Assembly: GCA_035248685.1 (NCBI GenBank)
Contig: DATFHF010000049.1
Location: 54,283-118,282 of the forward strand
Direction of reading: 5' to 3'
Length of the DNA: 64,000 nt
Origin: Jatrophihabitans_A sp035248685
GTDB taxonomy: Bacteria; Actinomycetota; Actinomycetes; Mycobacteriales; Jatrophihabitantaceae
The translations under genes and the position numbers were made by a program. Shown here in pieces: positions 28,906 to 36,893 of the stretch (its first letter is position 1; the number at the start of each line of letters is the position of its first letter). The notes under the pieces were generated by a model. It was not told where the DNA came from. It saw nothing but the letters and a program-made list of their open reading frames with translations, and did not search any database.

Positions 28906-29706
28906 TCAGGGCTTCCGGCCGACCACGAAGTACGCGCTGATGGTCTCGGTGAGGCAGCCGTCGACGGCGAAGCCGGCCAGCGTCTCCCGCAGCTGATGCG
29001 CAAAGCCGTCCCACGACTCGCCCCAGAACCGCCGCGATGAGTAGGAGGTGGAGCTGAGGTAGCCGATGAACTGGTCGATTTCCCAGACCTGGCGCGCCGA
29101 GAACTCGTACTTGGCCACCTCTAAGAAACCGGCGGCGCACAGCACGTCCTGGCTGGTCGCCTTCGGCGTAGCGAAAGAGCGGGCCGAACGGCCAGATCGA
29201 GGTAGCCACTGCCGGTAGACCTCCGCCGCGGCTACCAGCCACGGCTCGGACGGTGAGAACAGTCCGGACGAGTCGGCGCCCAGATCGACGAAGTACCCGC
29301 CGGGACGAAGCCAATCCAGGCAGCGCCGCGCTACCAACGGTCTATTCAGCCGATGGAACGCCCGCCCGGTGACCACCAATCCGAAATGTTGCCGGGGCGG
29401 CTCGGCGTCCTCGGCGCGGCCGACCAACCAGTGGATCCGCTCGACGCCACGAGCGGAAGCCCGCGAGCGAGCGAGCGTGATCATTTCGGCCTCGGCGTCG
29501 ATTGCCCAGATCTCCTCGACCGAATCGGCGAAGGCGAGCGCAACCTCGCCGGTACCGCAGGCCAGATCAAGCAGCGCGCCGGCCTGCTCGAGGTTCACCG
29601 CGGTGCGGACCGCGTCGAGCAACACGGCCGGATACCGGGGCCGGAACCGCGCGTAATACTGGGCGGTACCTCGAAACAGCTCGGGTGGGTACTGCGGTTC
29701 ACCCAT
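28906..29706 (-). CDS. Class I SAM-dependent methyltransferase
   Basis: This 266-residue protein has motif I LLDLACGTGEVALAFA near residue 45, an acidic residue ending strand 2 (WAIDAEAEM) and a later LRPGGYFVDLG strand. The opening FRGTAQYYARFRPRYP is typical of small-molecule methyltransferases of the UbiE/TAM kind. The substrate is unknown. ATG 29706 precedes the family N-terminus. It is divergent from a MerR-family gene whose operator lies in the shared 68-base interval, so it may be under that regulator. Confidence 0.85.
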   Translation of the reverse strand: MGEPQYPPELFRGTAQYYARFRPRYPAVLLDAVRTAVNLEQAGALLDLACGTGEVALAFADSVEEIWAIDAEAEMITLARSRASARGVERIHWLVGRAEDAEPPRQHFGLVVTGRAFHRLNRPLVARRCLDWLRPGGYFVDLGADSSGLFSPSEPWLVAAAEVYRQWLPRSGRSARSFATPKATSQDVLCAAGFLEVAKYEFSARQVWEIDQFIGYLSSTSYSSRRFWGESWDGFAHQLRETLAGFAVDGCLTETISAYFVVGRKP

Positions 29707-29733
29707 AGGGCGGAGCTTATCGAGAGCCGGTAC

Positions 29734-29764
29734 TTGACCCTGACACCATGTCAGGGCGTGCACT
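29734..29764 (+). promoter_or_regulatory. MerR-type promoter with palindromic operator
   Basis: The -35 box TTGACC (29734-29739) and -10 box TGCACT (29759-29764) are separated by 19 bases, the long spacer that MerR activators untwist. The spacer region is centred on a perfect inverted repeat, CCCTGACA-CCA-TGTCAGGG (29738-29756). The expected transcription start is only a few bases before the MerR ATG at 29775. Confidence 0.85.
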
Positions 29765-29774
29765 GGAAGGCGTC

Positions 29775-30599
29775 ATGTTCAGTATCGGAGAATTCGCCAG
29801 ACACGGCCGGGTGTCGGTTCGGATGTTGCGCCACTACGACGCCATCGGGCTGCTGCGGCCGGCCCGGGTCGACCCGTTCACCGGCTACCGTAGCTACCAG
29901 GCGTCCCAGCTGTCCGAGCTCAACCGGATCATCGCGTTGCGCGACCTCGGCTTCGGCCTCGATCAGATTGCCGAGTTGTTGGACGAGAAGCTCGACGTGC
30001 GGCAGCTGTGGGGCATGCTTCGGCTGCGGCAGGCCGAGTTGCGCGCGTCGCTAGCCGCCGACGGTGCCCGACTGCGCCGAGTCGAGGCGAGGCTCCGAAC
30101 CATCGAAAGCGAGGGCAACATGCCGTCCGACGACGTAGTGATCAAGCCGCTGCCAGCCGTCCGGGTCGCCGAATTGACCGACATCGCCGAAGGCTTCGTA
30201 CCGGAAGAGATCGGGCCGGTGATCAAGCCACTCTGTGCCGAGCTGGGCCGCCGGCTGCACGGGAGCCGGTTACAGCCGACCGGCTCGTTGCTCGCCTACT
30301 ACGAGCCGGTGCCCGGGGCCGAGGACCGGGTCATCGTGCACGCCGCGATTCCGGTCACCGGCGAACCGCAGCCGGCGGACGGCCTGTCCGTGCTGGAGCT
30401 TGCCGGCAGCGAACAGGCCGCTACCATCGTGCACCGCGGCAGCATGGACAACGTGCTCGGCACGGTGGACGTGCTGGCCCGCTGGATCGAGGCCAACGGC
30501 TACCGGGACAGCGGCTACCCGCGCGAGCTCTACCTGGAATGCCCGGACGACCCGGACCAGTGGGTGACTGAACTGCAGCAGCCGGTCGTCCCCGCCTGA
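29775..30599 (+). CDS. MerR-family regulator with GyrI-like effector domain
   Basis: This 274-residue protein has an N-terminal MerR helix-turn-helix (FSIGEFARHGRVSVRMLRHYDAIGLL), a dimerising coiled coil (about residues 75-115) and a C-terminal GyrI/BmrR-like effector domain (IKPLPAVRVAEL onward). Such regulators sense hydrophobic drugs or metabolites. ATG 29775 follows GGAAGG and sits just behind a promoter with the MerR 19-bp spacer, so autoregulation is likely. The gene end overlaps a bidirectional hairpin terminator. Confidence 0.92.
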   Translation: MFSIGEFARHGRVSVRMLRHYDAIGLLRPARVDPFTGYRSYQASQLSELNRIIALRDLGFGLDQIAELLDEKLDVRQLWGMLRLRQAELRASLAADGARLRRVEARLRTIESEGNMPSDDVVIKPLPAVRVAELTDIAEGFVPEEIGPVIKPLCAELGRRLHGSRLQPTGSLLAYYEPVPGAEDRVIVHAAIPVTGEPQPADGLSVLELAGSEQAATIVHRGSMDNVLGTVDVLARWIEANGYRDSGYPRELYLECPDDPDQWVTELQQPVVPA

Positions 30600-30623
30600 A
30601 GTCGGACGAGGCGGGAACGACCG
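30583..30623. terminator. Bidirectional hairpin terminator
   Basis: The arms 30583-30597 and 30609-30623 (CGGTCGTCCCCGCCT against AGGCGGGAACGACCG) pair over 15 positions with one mismatch. The hairpin includes the MerR stop codon and lies five bases from the stop of the convergent PepSY gene, so it can serve both. Confidence 0.75.
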
Positions 30624-30627
30624 TAGG

Positions 30628-31122
30628 TCAGCCGCCGCTGGAGCCCGGAGCACCCGCCGGTGCCGGGTCACCGCTGCCCATGCCCGCCTCCACCTTGATC
30701 ACCGCGAGGTTCTTGTCGAACTTGACGGTGACTTCGGTGCCGTCGGCCTTGGTCATGTGCGCCTCGTACACCCCGTCACCGGCATCGGTCTCGACCCGGT
30801 ACACCGTCCCGCCGGGTACCGCCTTCAGCGCGGCGGCCTTCAGCTTGGCGGCGATGTCGGCACCGACTGCCTTCTCATCCGACCGAACCGGCGCGCTGCC
30901 GTGGTCATGATCGCCGGCCGGCGGCTGCGCGGAACTCCCAGAGCTTGAGCTCGACGAACTCGAACTCGAACTCGACGAGCTTGAACCGGGTGTGCTGGGC
31001 GTGCTGGTGGCCGCACCCGCCGTGAGCGATGCGGCTGCGATCCCGCCGACGATCGCGCCGCCGGCCACCAGCGCAGCGGCGTGCGGCCACCGGAATCTAC
31101 GGTCTGACTGGTCGGTCTTCAT
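30628..31122 (-). CDS. Exported PepSY-domain protein with polyserine linker
   Basis: This 164-residue protein starts at ATG 31122 behind AAAGGGG. A basic N-terminus and a hydrophobic segment (AALVAGGAIVGGIAAASLTAG) indicate a signal or anchor. Next comes an unbroken run of about fifteen serines encoded by a TCGAGT/TCGAGC microsatellite (about 30936-30984), then a histidine/aspartate patch (GDHDHGS) and a PepSY-like domain (AALKAVPGGTVYRVETDAGD through VKFDKNLAVIKVEAG). PepSY domains often inhibit proteases or sense at the cell surface. The serine tract is prone to length change. Confidence 0.8.
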   Translation of the reverse strand: MKTDQSDRRFRWPHAAALVAGGAIVGGIAAASLTAGAATSTPSTPGSSSSSSSSSSSSSSSGSSAQPPAGDHDHGSAPVRSDEKAVGADIAAKLKAAALKAVPGGTVYRVETDAGDGVYEAHMTKADGTEVTVKFDKNLAVIKVEAGMGSGDPAPAGAPGSSGG

Positions 31123-31234
31123 GGCATGAACCCCTTTCGGTGCGCGGGGCTCGATTCGCCCCGCTGGTCCAGCCACTGTCGATCGGCTGTCTTGGACACC
31201 GCTGGCATGGCGCTATCCGGACCGCATGAACTGC

Positions 31235-32374
31235 TCAGCGGGCGCAGTGCCGTACTGCCCGCCAGAACTCCTCGAAGTCATAGGACGGTCCGACCATGCC
31301 GCGCTGGGTGAACAGCACCGCCGTAACGTCCCGGCGGAGGTCGACGTAGCCGGTGGTACCGGAGCCGCCGTCCCAACCGAACCGGCCGGGCGGCTGCTTC
31401 GGTCCGGCCGCCGGCAGCGTGACCGCGACCTGCAGGCCCCAGCTGCGGCCTCGTCCCAGCACCTCCTGCGCGGCGGCCCGCTGCCGGCCGTCCAGGCTGT
31501 CGGTAATCATCAACGTGCGCAGTTCCGGCGCCAGCACGTCGTCCCGCGGATCGGTGAATATGCTGAGAAAAGCGAGGTAATCGCCGACGGTGGAGACCAG
31601 CCCGCTGCCCAGCGCCTCGAACATCGGCGGCCGGCTGAACACGCCGTTCGGCGGATCGCGCAGCTCCAGCCGGCCATCGACGGGCTGGTAGCCGGTGGCC
31701 AGCCGGTGCGGATCAGATGCGAAGAAGGCCGTCGAGTCCATGCCCAGCGGGCCGGTGATCCGCTCGGCCAGCAGTGTGCTGACCGGCTTGCCGCTGGCCC
31801 GGGCGATCAGCACCCCGAGCACGTCGCTGCCGGTGTGATACAGCCAGCCGTCGCCGGGTTGGAATGCCAGCGGCAGCGAGCCGATCCGGGCCAGGTACTC
31901 ATCGTTGGTCATGGCCGGCGGGAACTTCTCCGGGCCCACCCCGCGCTCGGTGATGGCCGCCTGCAACGGTGACGGTTGCCGGATCGAGCCCAGGCCGAAG
32001 GTCAGGCTCAGCAGGTGCCGCACCAGCACCGGACGTTCCGCGGCCACCGTGTCGGAAAGCTCGGCATCGGCGTGCCGCAGGACCCGCGGCGCAGCCAGCT
32101 CGGGCAACCAGCGAGCAACCGGGTCGTCCAAGCCGAAGACGCCGTCACCGATCAGGCTGAGCGCGAGCACCCCGGCGACCGGCTTGGTCAGCGAGGCGAT
32201 CCGAAAGATCGTGTCCGGACGCATGGGGCCTCGGCCCTCGATGGCCAGCGTGCCGCCGGCGCGAAGCTCGGTGCGTCCGTGCTGGCGAATCCCCGCGACG
32301 TAGCCGGGGAACCGGCCGCCGGCGCGCTGCCGGTCCAGCAGCGTCCAGACCGGGTCGAACCGCGAAGCTGCCAT
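31235..32374 (-). CDS. Serine beta-lactamase-like hydrolase (class C/esterase type)
   Basis: This 379-residue protein has the SxxK nucleophile motif in RIASLTKPVAGVLAL and the tyrosine motif in WLYHTGSDVLGVLIARASG. A GGSGTTGYVD segment near the C-terminus stands in for the KTG-like element. No signal peptide is visible, so it is more likely an esterase or peptidase of the serine beta-lactamase-like group than a secreted resistance enzyme. ATG 32374 is preferred over one six codons upstream because AGGGTTG precedes it. It follows the FhuF-like gene by ten bases on the same strand. Confidence 0.85.
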   Translation of the reverse strand: MAASRFDPVWTLLDRQRAGGRFPGYVAGIRQHGRTELRAGGTLAIEGRGPMRPDTIFRIASLTKPVAGVLALSLIGDGVFGLDDPVARWLPELAAPRVLRHADAELSDTVAAERPVLVRHLLSLTFGLGSIRQPSPLQAAITERGVGPEKFPPAMTNDEYLARIGSLPLAFQPGDGWLYHTGSDVLGVLIARASGKPVSTLLAERITGPLGMDSTAFFASDPHRLATGYQPVDGRLELRDPPNGVFSRPPMFEALGSGLVSTVGDYLAFLSIFTDPRDDVLAPELRTLMITDSLDGRQRAAAQEVLGRGRSWGLQVAVTLPAAGPKQPPGRFGWDGGSGTTGYVDLRRDVTAVLFTQRGMVGPSYDFEEFWRAVRHCAR

Positions 32375-32384
32375 GTCGGCAACC

Positions 32385-33074
32385 CTAGGCAAGCCGCGGG
32401 ACCAGCACGCAGTCGGCGCACACCGCGGCCCGGCCGGCGATCCGGTACAGCAGGCAGCAGCTGGTACGGCGAAAGCTCGGTCCGGCCACGGGATCGGGCA
32501 TGCCCAGCGGTGGCCGCGCGAGCACTGCCGAGGTCAGCCGGTAGGTCCGATCGGCCAGCTCCGGCCGTTGCTGCCCGATGACAATGGCTGCCCCGTTCAA
32601 TGCCGAGCCGACGTTGTCCCAGGCGACCAGCGGTGACAGCGAGCAGGCCGCGCGGGTCGTCGTAACCAGCTGCCCGATCGGACCGCTGATCAGGTCGGCC
32701 AGGCCGGCCGGCAGGTCGGTCGCGGCTGGTAGCGAATCGGCCGGTACCGCAAGCGGAAACGCGCTGCTCGGGGACGGCCGCCAGTACAGCCGAGCCAGCC
32801 TGAGATCCAGCAGCCGGCCGGCCACGACCGCCCCGGCCAGCGCCGGGGACAGCAGCCGAGCGGCCAGCCCAAGCAATACCGCCGAGGCCACCGGCCGGCG
32901 TTCCACCGGCCGGCCGCCGCGCGGCGTCAACGTTGCCCGGACCGTCTCGATTCGGGCTGCCAGTGCGATCGGGTCGGTAGCCAGTTCCGCCAGTGGCCGC
33001 CAGCCACCGCCGTCCGGTGCCGAACCGGCGTACTCGGTGATCTCGAAGTACGGTCCGAAACCGCTGAAGCGCAC
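32385..33074 (-). CDS. FhuF-like iron-sulfur protein
   Basis: This 229-residue protein ends in the FhuF C-terminal cysteine pattern: RRTSCCLLYRIAGRAAVCADC, that is CC-x10-CxxC, which binds a [2Fe-2S] cluster. FhuF-type proteins reduce iron in imported siderophores. The N-terminal two thirds are alanine/leucine-rich and weakly conserved. No siderophore transporter is next to it; the adjacent gene is the serine hydrolase, ten bases downstream, which could act on a siderophore ester (inference). Confidence 0.8.
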   Translation of the reverse strand: MRFSGFGPYFEITEYAGSAPDGGGWRPLAELATDPIALAARIETVRATLTPRGGRPVERRPVASAVLLGLAARLLSPALAGAVVAGRLLDLRLARLYWRPSPSSAFPLAVPADSLPAATDLPAGLADLISGPIGQLVTTTRAACSLSPLVAWDNVGSALNGAAIVIGQQRPELADRTYRLTSAVLARPPLGMPDPVAGPSFRRTSCCLLYRIAGRAAVCADCVLVPRLA

Positions 33075-33089
33075 GAGCTAAGTCTGCCC

Positions 33090-33146
33090 GCCCAACGGGT
33101 GGAAGTTCGGCCACGGCGGGCGTGGCCGAACTTCCACTGATTGGGC
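33090..33146. terminator. Perfect long hairpin between two minus-strand genes
   Basis: The arms 33099-33115 (GTGGAAGTTCGGCCACG) and 33121-33137 pair perfectly over 17 bp with a five-base loop. GCCCAA (33090-33095) and TTGGGC (33141-33146) extend the stem after a three-base internal loop. It lies just downstream of the SRPBCC gene and upstream of the FhuF-like gene and probably separates the two units. There is no U-tract. Confidence 0.7.
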
Positions 33147-33161
33147 AAGGTGGGTTACGGG

Positions 33162-33635
33162 TCAGCCGGCAAGCAGGGCATCCAGCTTGGTGAACGAGCT
33201 GGTCCAGCCTTCGCGGGCCATGTCGGCCATCTGCGGGTCGTACGGGCCCTGCCGCAGCACCAACCGGGTCTTGCCGGGCTGGCTGTCGTCGGCGAGGTCG
33301 TGGAACTCCAACCGCATGGTCATGATGCCGCCCTCCTGCAGGCCGGGCACGCCGTCCCATTCTTCGGTGCCGACCAGCAGTTCGTTCTCGATGACCTCGG
33401 TGAAGGTCGCATTGACCGGCGACTTGAAGCTCGGGTCGTTGTCATTGACCATGGTGAATCGCTGGTGGCCACCGACCCGGGCGTCGACCGACACCGACTC
33501 GCGGGGCACCGAGAAACCGACCGGGCCGAACCAGGCGGCCAGCTGATCGGGATCGACAAATGCCCGGTACACCAGCTCTCGCGGAGCGTCGAAGTCGCGG
33601 GAGATGACCAGCTCCTGGCGGGTGGTTTCGTTCAT
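33162..33635 (-). CDS. SRPBCC (AHSA1/START-like) protein, copy 2
   Basis: This 157-residue protein has the AHSA1 pattern LVISRDFDAPRELVYRAFVDPDQLAAWFGP and the C-terminal GWTSSFTKLDALL. It is a relative, not a close duplicate, of the copy at 10708-11190. Function is unknown beyond likely binding of a hydrophobic ligand. The ATG at 33635 lies two bases after the ArsR stop, so it is the second gene of a repressor-effector unit. Confidence 0.85.
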   Translation of the reverse strand: MNETTRQELVISRDFDAPRELVYRAFVDPDQLAAWFGPVGFSVPRESVSVDARVGGHQRFTMVNDNDPSFKSPVNATFTEVIENELLVGTEEWDGVPGLQEGGIMTMRLEFHDLADDSQPGKTRLVLRQGPYDPQMADMAREGWTSSFTKLDALLAG

Positions 33636-33637
33636 GG

Positions 33638-34030
33638 CTAGCTGCCTTTCTCTGGGTGGGCGGGATCGGTGGGCGGCGCCGGGTCGGTCGGCCGCGCAGT
33701 CGCGGCCTGCTGCTGGAGCAACTTGAGGTGGGCGTCCAACCGGTCGAAGCTGGCGTCCCAAAACTGCCGGTAGCGCTCCATCCACGCGGTTGCTTCGCGC
33801 AACGGCTCGGCGCGCAGGCTGCTCGAACGCCATTGCGCCGACCGGCTGCGGGTGATCAGGCCGGCGTTCTCCAGCACCTTCAAGTGCCGTGAGATGGCCG
33901 GCAGGCTGATCGCGAACGGCTGGGCGAGTTCGTTCACGGTGGCGTCGGATTCCGACAGCCGGGCCAGGATGGCTCGCCGGGTCGGATCCGCCAGCGCCGC
34001 GAAGATCTCGCTGAGCCGATCGGTGGCCAT
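33638..34030 (-). CDS. ArsR-family repressor, copy 2
   Basis: This 130-residue protein has the ArsR core IFAALADPTRRAILARLSESDATVNELA and recognition segment ISLPAISRHLKVLENAGLI. The C-terminus carries a proline/threonine-rich tail (ARPTDPAPPTDPAHPEKGS). No metal-binding cysteines are present. An AT-rich palindromic site lies 15-40 bases upstream (34046-34068) and is the probable operator. It is followed immediately by an SRPBCC gene, repeating the arrangement at 10708-11537. Confidence 0.9.
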   Translation of the reverse strand: MATDRLSEIFAALADPTRRAILARLSESDATVNELAQPFAISLPAISRHLKVLENAGLITRSRSAQWRSSSLRAEPLREATAWMERYRQFWDASFDRLDAHLKLLQQQAATARPTDPAPPTDPAHPEKGS

Positions 34031-34045
34031 CCTCGATCAAGTTCC

Positions 34046-34068
34046 TTAGTTAACTAGTTAGTTAATTG
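34046..34068. promoter_or_regulatory. Palindromic operator upstream of the second ArsR
   Basis: The sequence TTAGTTAACTAGTTAGTTAA contains the perfect palindrome TAACTAGTTA (34051-34060) and overlapping TTAGTTAA repeats. It is strikingly AT-rich for this genome and lies just upstream of the ArsR start at 34030. Its sequence differs from the CAACC-N4-GGTTG sites of the first ArsR, so the two repressors should have separate targets. Confidence 0.65.
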
Positions 34069-34126
34069 CGTGACTGGTTAAATATGACGCCGGCCGCGCC
34101 CGCTGTCAAGTCCTGCCCGCAAACCG

Positions 34127-35611
34127 CTAGTACGTGAATACCCAGGTCAGGATGGAGTAGCCGTCCACCGTGGCGACCCGCTGATAGCCGGCGTCCAGTA
34201 CCCGTTGGATACCGCCGCTCGGGTCGATCGCGTCCGGTCGCTGGTAGAGCACCACCCAGCGCGGCCGGTCCGGGCCGGTCAGGTAGGCCCGCAAGCTTGC
34301 CACCGCGCCCGGGATCGCTTCGATATTTGCCTGCCATAGATAGCGAAAGTCGGTGTGCAGGCCGGTGGTGTAGTACAGGTCAGCCGAGGAGACGAAGGCA
34401 TAGAGCTGGTCACCGGGCCGAGCGTGCTCGCGCAGCCAAGGCGCGATGTCGCGGTTGGCCAGCAGCCGGGTATCGGGCACCGCCAGCCGGTCCCGCCGAT
34501 CCGGCCCGGCGGCGGTCGCCCGGACGGTCCAGCCGGCGGCAGGCAGGCAGGCCAGCACGGTGAGCGCGACCGCGGCTCGGACCGGCAGTTCCGACAGCGC
34601 CAGCGCGCCGAGCAGGCACAGCGGCCCGACCAGCTGCATCCAGTAGTGCGGGAAGAAGAACACCCCGCCGCCGAAGCCGATGCCGGCGAAGATCAGCCAG
34701 AGCAGCGGTAGGTACTGCCGGCGGACGACCACGAACGCCAGCCCGGCCAGGCCCAGCAGGCCGAGTGGCAGCAGGTCCGGCCAGAGCCGGGGCAGGTCGG
34801 TCACGATGTTGTGCCAGCGCCCGGACACGCCGCCTCGGCTGCCAGCGGTGGTGTCCAGCCGGTAGCCGATGATCGCGAACCACCAGTCGTGCCAGGACGT
34901 CAGAGCCGCCTGAAGCATCGCCGCGCCGATCGGCAGCACGGCACCTGTGGCGATGCCGAGCACCGCGCGCAGCCGACCGGCCGACCAGCCGATCACCAGC
35001 GCGGCAGCCAGGCCGTCGAAGCCGCTTTGCTTCATTAGCACGGCGACCGCACCGGCCACTCCGGAGGCGATCAACAGCCAACCCCGTGGGGCCCGTCGAT
35101 ATTCGAAGGCGGCCGCGACCGAGGCGGCCGCGAAGCCGCCGGCCGCGAGCTCGCCGTTGAACATGAAGCCCTGCAAGTGCGGGGCGGCACCGACCACGGC
35201 GACCAGGACCGCCGCCAGCACCGCGGCCCGCCGGCCGGCCAGCGCGCCGGCGGCGGCCGCGACCGAGACCAGCAATAGCAGGGCCGCCGCGATGGCAGCC
35301 AGGTGGATCAGCACCGGCGAACGACCCAGCGCGGTGATCAGCCGGTAGGCGAGCATGAGTCCCTGTGGCCGGTCCACCCAGACGGTACGGCCGTACAGCC
35401 GGCCACCGTCGGCCCACCGCCGAGCCAGGTAGGCGTAACCACCCTCGTCGGCATCCAGCGGCACCCCGAGCAGCGGTAGCCGGATCAGCACGCACAGGCA
35501 GCCGGCGAGCAGCAGTTGGCCGACGGCGGTGCGGGTACCGGTGCCTCTCGTCGTCCCAGCCTCTCGCTCGTCCGCGCTGTCAGCGCGAGCGTAGCCGCAG
35601 GCATGCCGCAC
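34127..35611 (-). CDS. GT39/ArnT-like membrane glycosyltransferase
   Basis: This 494-residue protein has about ten hydrophobic helices and the first-loop acidic motif LDADEGGYAYLARRWADGG, in the position of the catalytic DE of protein O-mannosyltransferase and ArnT-like (GT-C) enzymes, which use polyprenyl-phosphate sugars outside the membrane. The C-terminal soluble part has YYTTGLHTDFRYLWQ. The acceptor is unknown. The GTG at 35611 is the only usable start before the first helix, leaving just 29 bases to the divergent DUF1697 gene. Confidence 0.82.
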   Translation of the reverse strand: MRHACGYARADSADEREAGTTRGTGTRTAVGQLLLAGCLCVLIRLPLLGVPLDADEGGYAYLARRWADGGRLYGRTVWVDRPQGLMLAYRLITALGRSPVLIHLAAIAAALLLLVSVAAAAGALAGRRAAVLAAVLVAVVGAAPHLQGFMFNGELAAGGFAAASVAAAFEYRRAPRGWLLIASGVAGAVAVLMKQSGFDGLAAALVIGWSAGRLRAVLGIATGAVLPIGAAMLQAALTSWHDWWFAIIGYRLDTTAGSRGGVSGRWHNIVTDLPRLWPDLLPLGLLGLAGLAFVVVRRQYLPLLWLIFAGIGFGGGVFFFPHYWMQLVGPLCLLGALALSELPVRAAVALTVLACLPAAGWTVRATAAGPDRRDRLAVPDTRLLANRDIAPWLREHARPGDQLYAFVSSADLYYTTGLHTDFRYLWQANIEAIPGAVASLRAYLTGPDRPRWVVLYQRPDAIDPSGGIQRVLDAGYQRVATVDGYSILTWVFTY

Positions 35612-35640
35612 AATGGTTCACCGACAGGGCGGGAGGCGGG

Positions 35641-36189
35641 ATGGCTCAGCGGATGGTCGCGCTACTGCGCGGCATCAATGTCGGGCGCAACAAGCGGGTC
35701 CAGATGGCCGACCTGCGGCGGTTGCTGGCCGATCTCGGATACCACGAAATCCGCACCCATCTCAACAGCGGCAACGCGGTCTTCAGCTGCCCGTCCGATG
35801 CGGTCGCCGGCGCGGCCGAGCGGATCGAGGGCGCGATCGCGGACGAACTCGGCGTGCAATGCGCGGTAATGACCCGGACCAAGGCCGAACTCGACCGGGT
35901 ACTGGTCGAGAATCCGCTGGCCGACGTCGCCACCGACCCGGCCCGATTCCTGGTGGGCTTCCTGTCCGCCCCGGTCAAGCCGGCGGCTGCCCGCAAGGTG
36001 GCCGAGGCCGATTACGGCGCCGACCAGATCCGGATCGTCGGCAAGCACGCCTACCTGTGGTGCGCGTCCGGGGTCAACGACTCGCCGGTGACCAAGCTGG
36101 CCTGGTCGAAGGAACTGGGGGTGTCGGTCACCACCCGGAACTGGACCACCGTCGGCAAGCTCGCCGAACTGGCCGCTGACACCGGCTGA
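35641..36189 (+). CDS. DUF1697-family protein
   Basis: This 182-residue protein has the family hallmarks VALLRGINVGRNKRVQMADLRRL near the start, THLNSGNAVF in the middle and LAWSKELGVSVTTRNWTTVGKLAELA at the end. Function is unknown; members are soluble cytoplasmic proteins widespread in actinomycetes. ATG 35641 follows GGGAGGCGGG. It is convergent with the lipoprotein gene, with six bases between the stops. Confidence 0.92.
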   Translation: MAQRMVALLRGINVGRNKRVQMADLRRLLADLGYHEIRTHLNSGNAVFSCPSDAVAGAAERIEGAIADELGVQCAVMTRTKAELDRVLVENPLADVATDPARFLVGFLSAPVKPAAARKVAEADYGADQIRIVGKHAYLWCASGVNDSPVTKLAWSKELGVSVTTRNWTTVGKLAELAADTG

Positions 36190-36195
36190 CCGGGC

Positions 36196-36747
36196 TCAAT
36201 CCTGTTCGAGGCTCGCGCAGCTGTTCAGGCCGTAGCCGCTCATGAAGGTGGCGATGGTGGCGCTGTGGTCCGGTGCGCTGCTGAGCGCCTCACCGTCGGC
36301 CTGCACCTTGGTGGCATCCTTGGCATTGCTGTCGACCACCATCCGCTCCGCGATCGGCTTGATGGTCGCGAAGTCGGCCTTCTCGATCGACAACCAATTG
36401 CTGTTCAGCAGGTCCCGATCGGGCGAGCGGCTCACCAGCTTGTCGGCCTGGCCGATGAAGGCCGGCAGGATGCGGAGCGTCCCGCTGAGGTTGGCCGAGA
36501 TCGCCGGGTAGTCGTCCAGCCCGGACGGGGTCGGCAGTGACTTGCGCTCGGTGTCGACCGCCGCGCAGACGGCGTTCATTTTGGAGATGAACTCGGTCTT
36601 GCTCAGTGGGCCGCCGCCGCTCGGCAGTGTCGAGGCGAAGGTGCCGCTACCGGTCGTCTTCTTCGACGAACCGGAGCACCCGGCCAGGCTGAGGCCGGCC
36701 AGCACGACCAGGCAACCTGCGGCCATCCTGGTCATACCGATCGGCAC
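36196..36747 (-). CDS. Hypothetical lipoprotein
   Basis: This 183-residue protein has a signal peptide ending in the lipobox LSLAGCSGSS (lipid-modified C24). The mature part begins with a Ser/Gly/Thr linker and continues as a mostly helical domain (SKTEFISKMNAVCAAVDTERKSL through FMSGYGLNSCASL) with two cysteines that could form a disulfide. The sequence resembles small actinomycete surface lipoproteins of unknown function. Starts at 36747, 36735 and 36726 are all possible. Confidence 0.8.
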   Translation of the reverse strand: MPIGMTRMAAGCLVVLAGLSLAGCSGSSKKTTGSGTFASTLPSGGGPLSKTEFISKMNAVCAAVDTERKSLPTPSGLDDYPAISANLSGTLRILPAFIGQADKLVSRSPDRDLLNSNWLSIEKADFATIKPIAERMVVDSNAKDATKVQADGEALSSAPDHSATIATFMSGYGLNSCASLEQD

Positions 36748-36848
36748 GATGTCTCCCCCGAAGATGTGAGGCGCAGGTCAGCAACGGCCGAACGCTAACA
36801 AACCTTCGCCGGGCCGCGCGATCCGGTCGGCATCGGTACTGCGATCCG

Positions 36849-36877
36849 CCAGCGATCGGTCGGGATCCGATCGCTGG
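36849..36877. terminator. Hairpin downstream of the HxlR gene
   Basis: CCAGCGATCGG (36849-36859) and CCGATCGCTGG (36867-36877) form an 11-bp perfect stem with a seven-base loop. It lies 17 bases beyond the HxlR stop, between that gene and the lipoprotein gene on the same strand. Confidence 0.65.
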
Positions 36878-36893
36878 TCGATCTCCGATGCGT

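Noticed and set aside
35542..35611. A possible further copy of repeat A at the start of the GT39-like gene
   Set aside because: It shares only short GAGCGAGAG-type words with the family; no extended alignment could be made.
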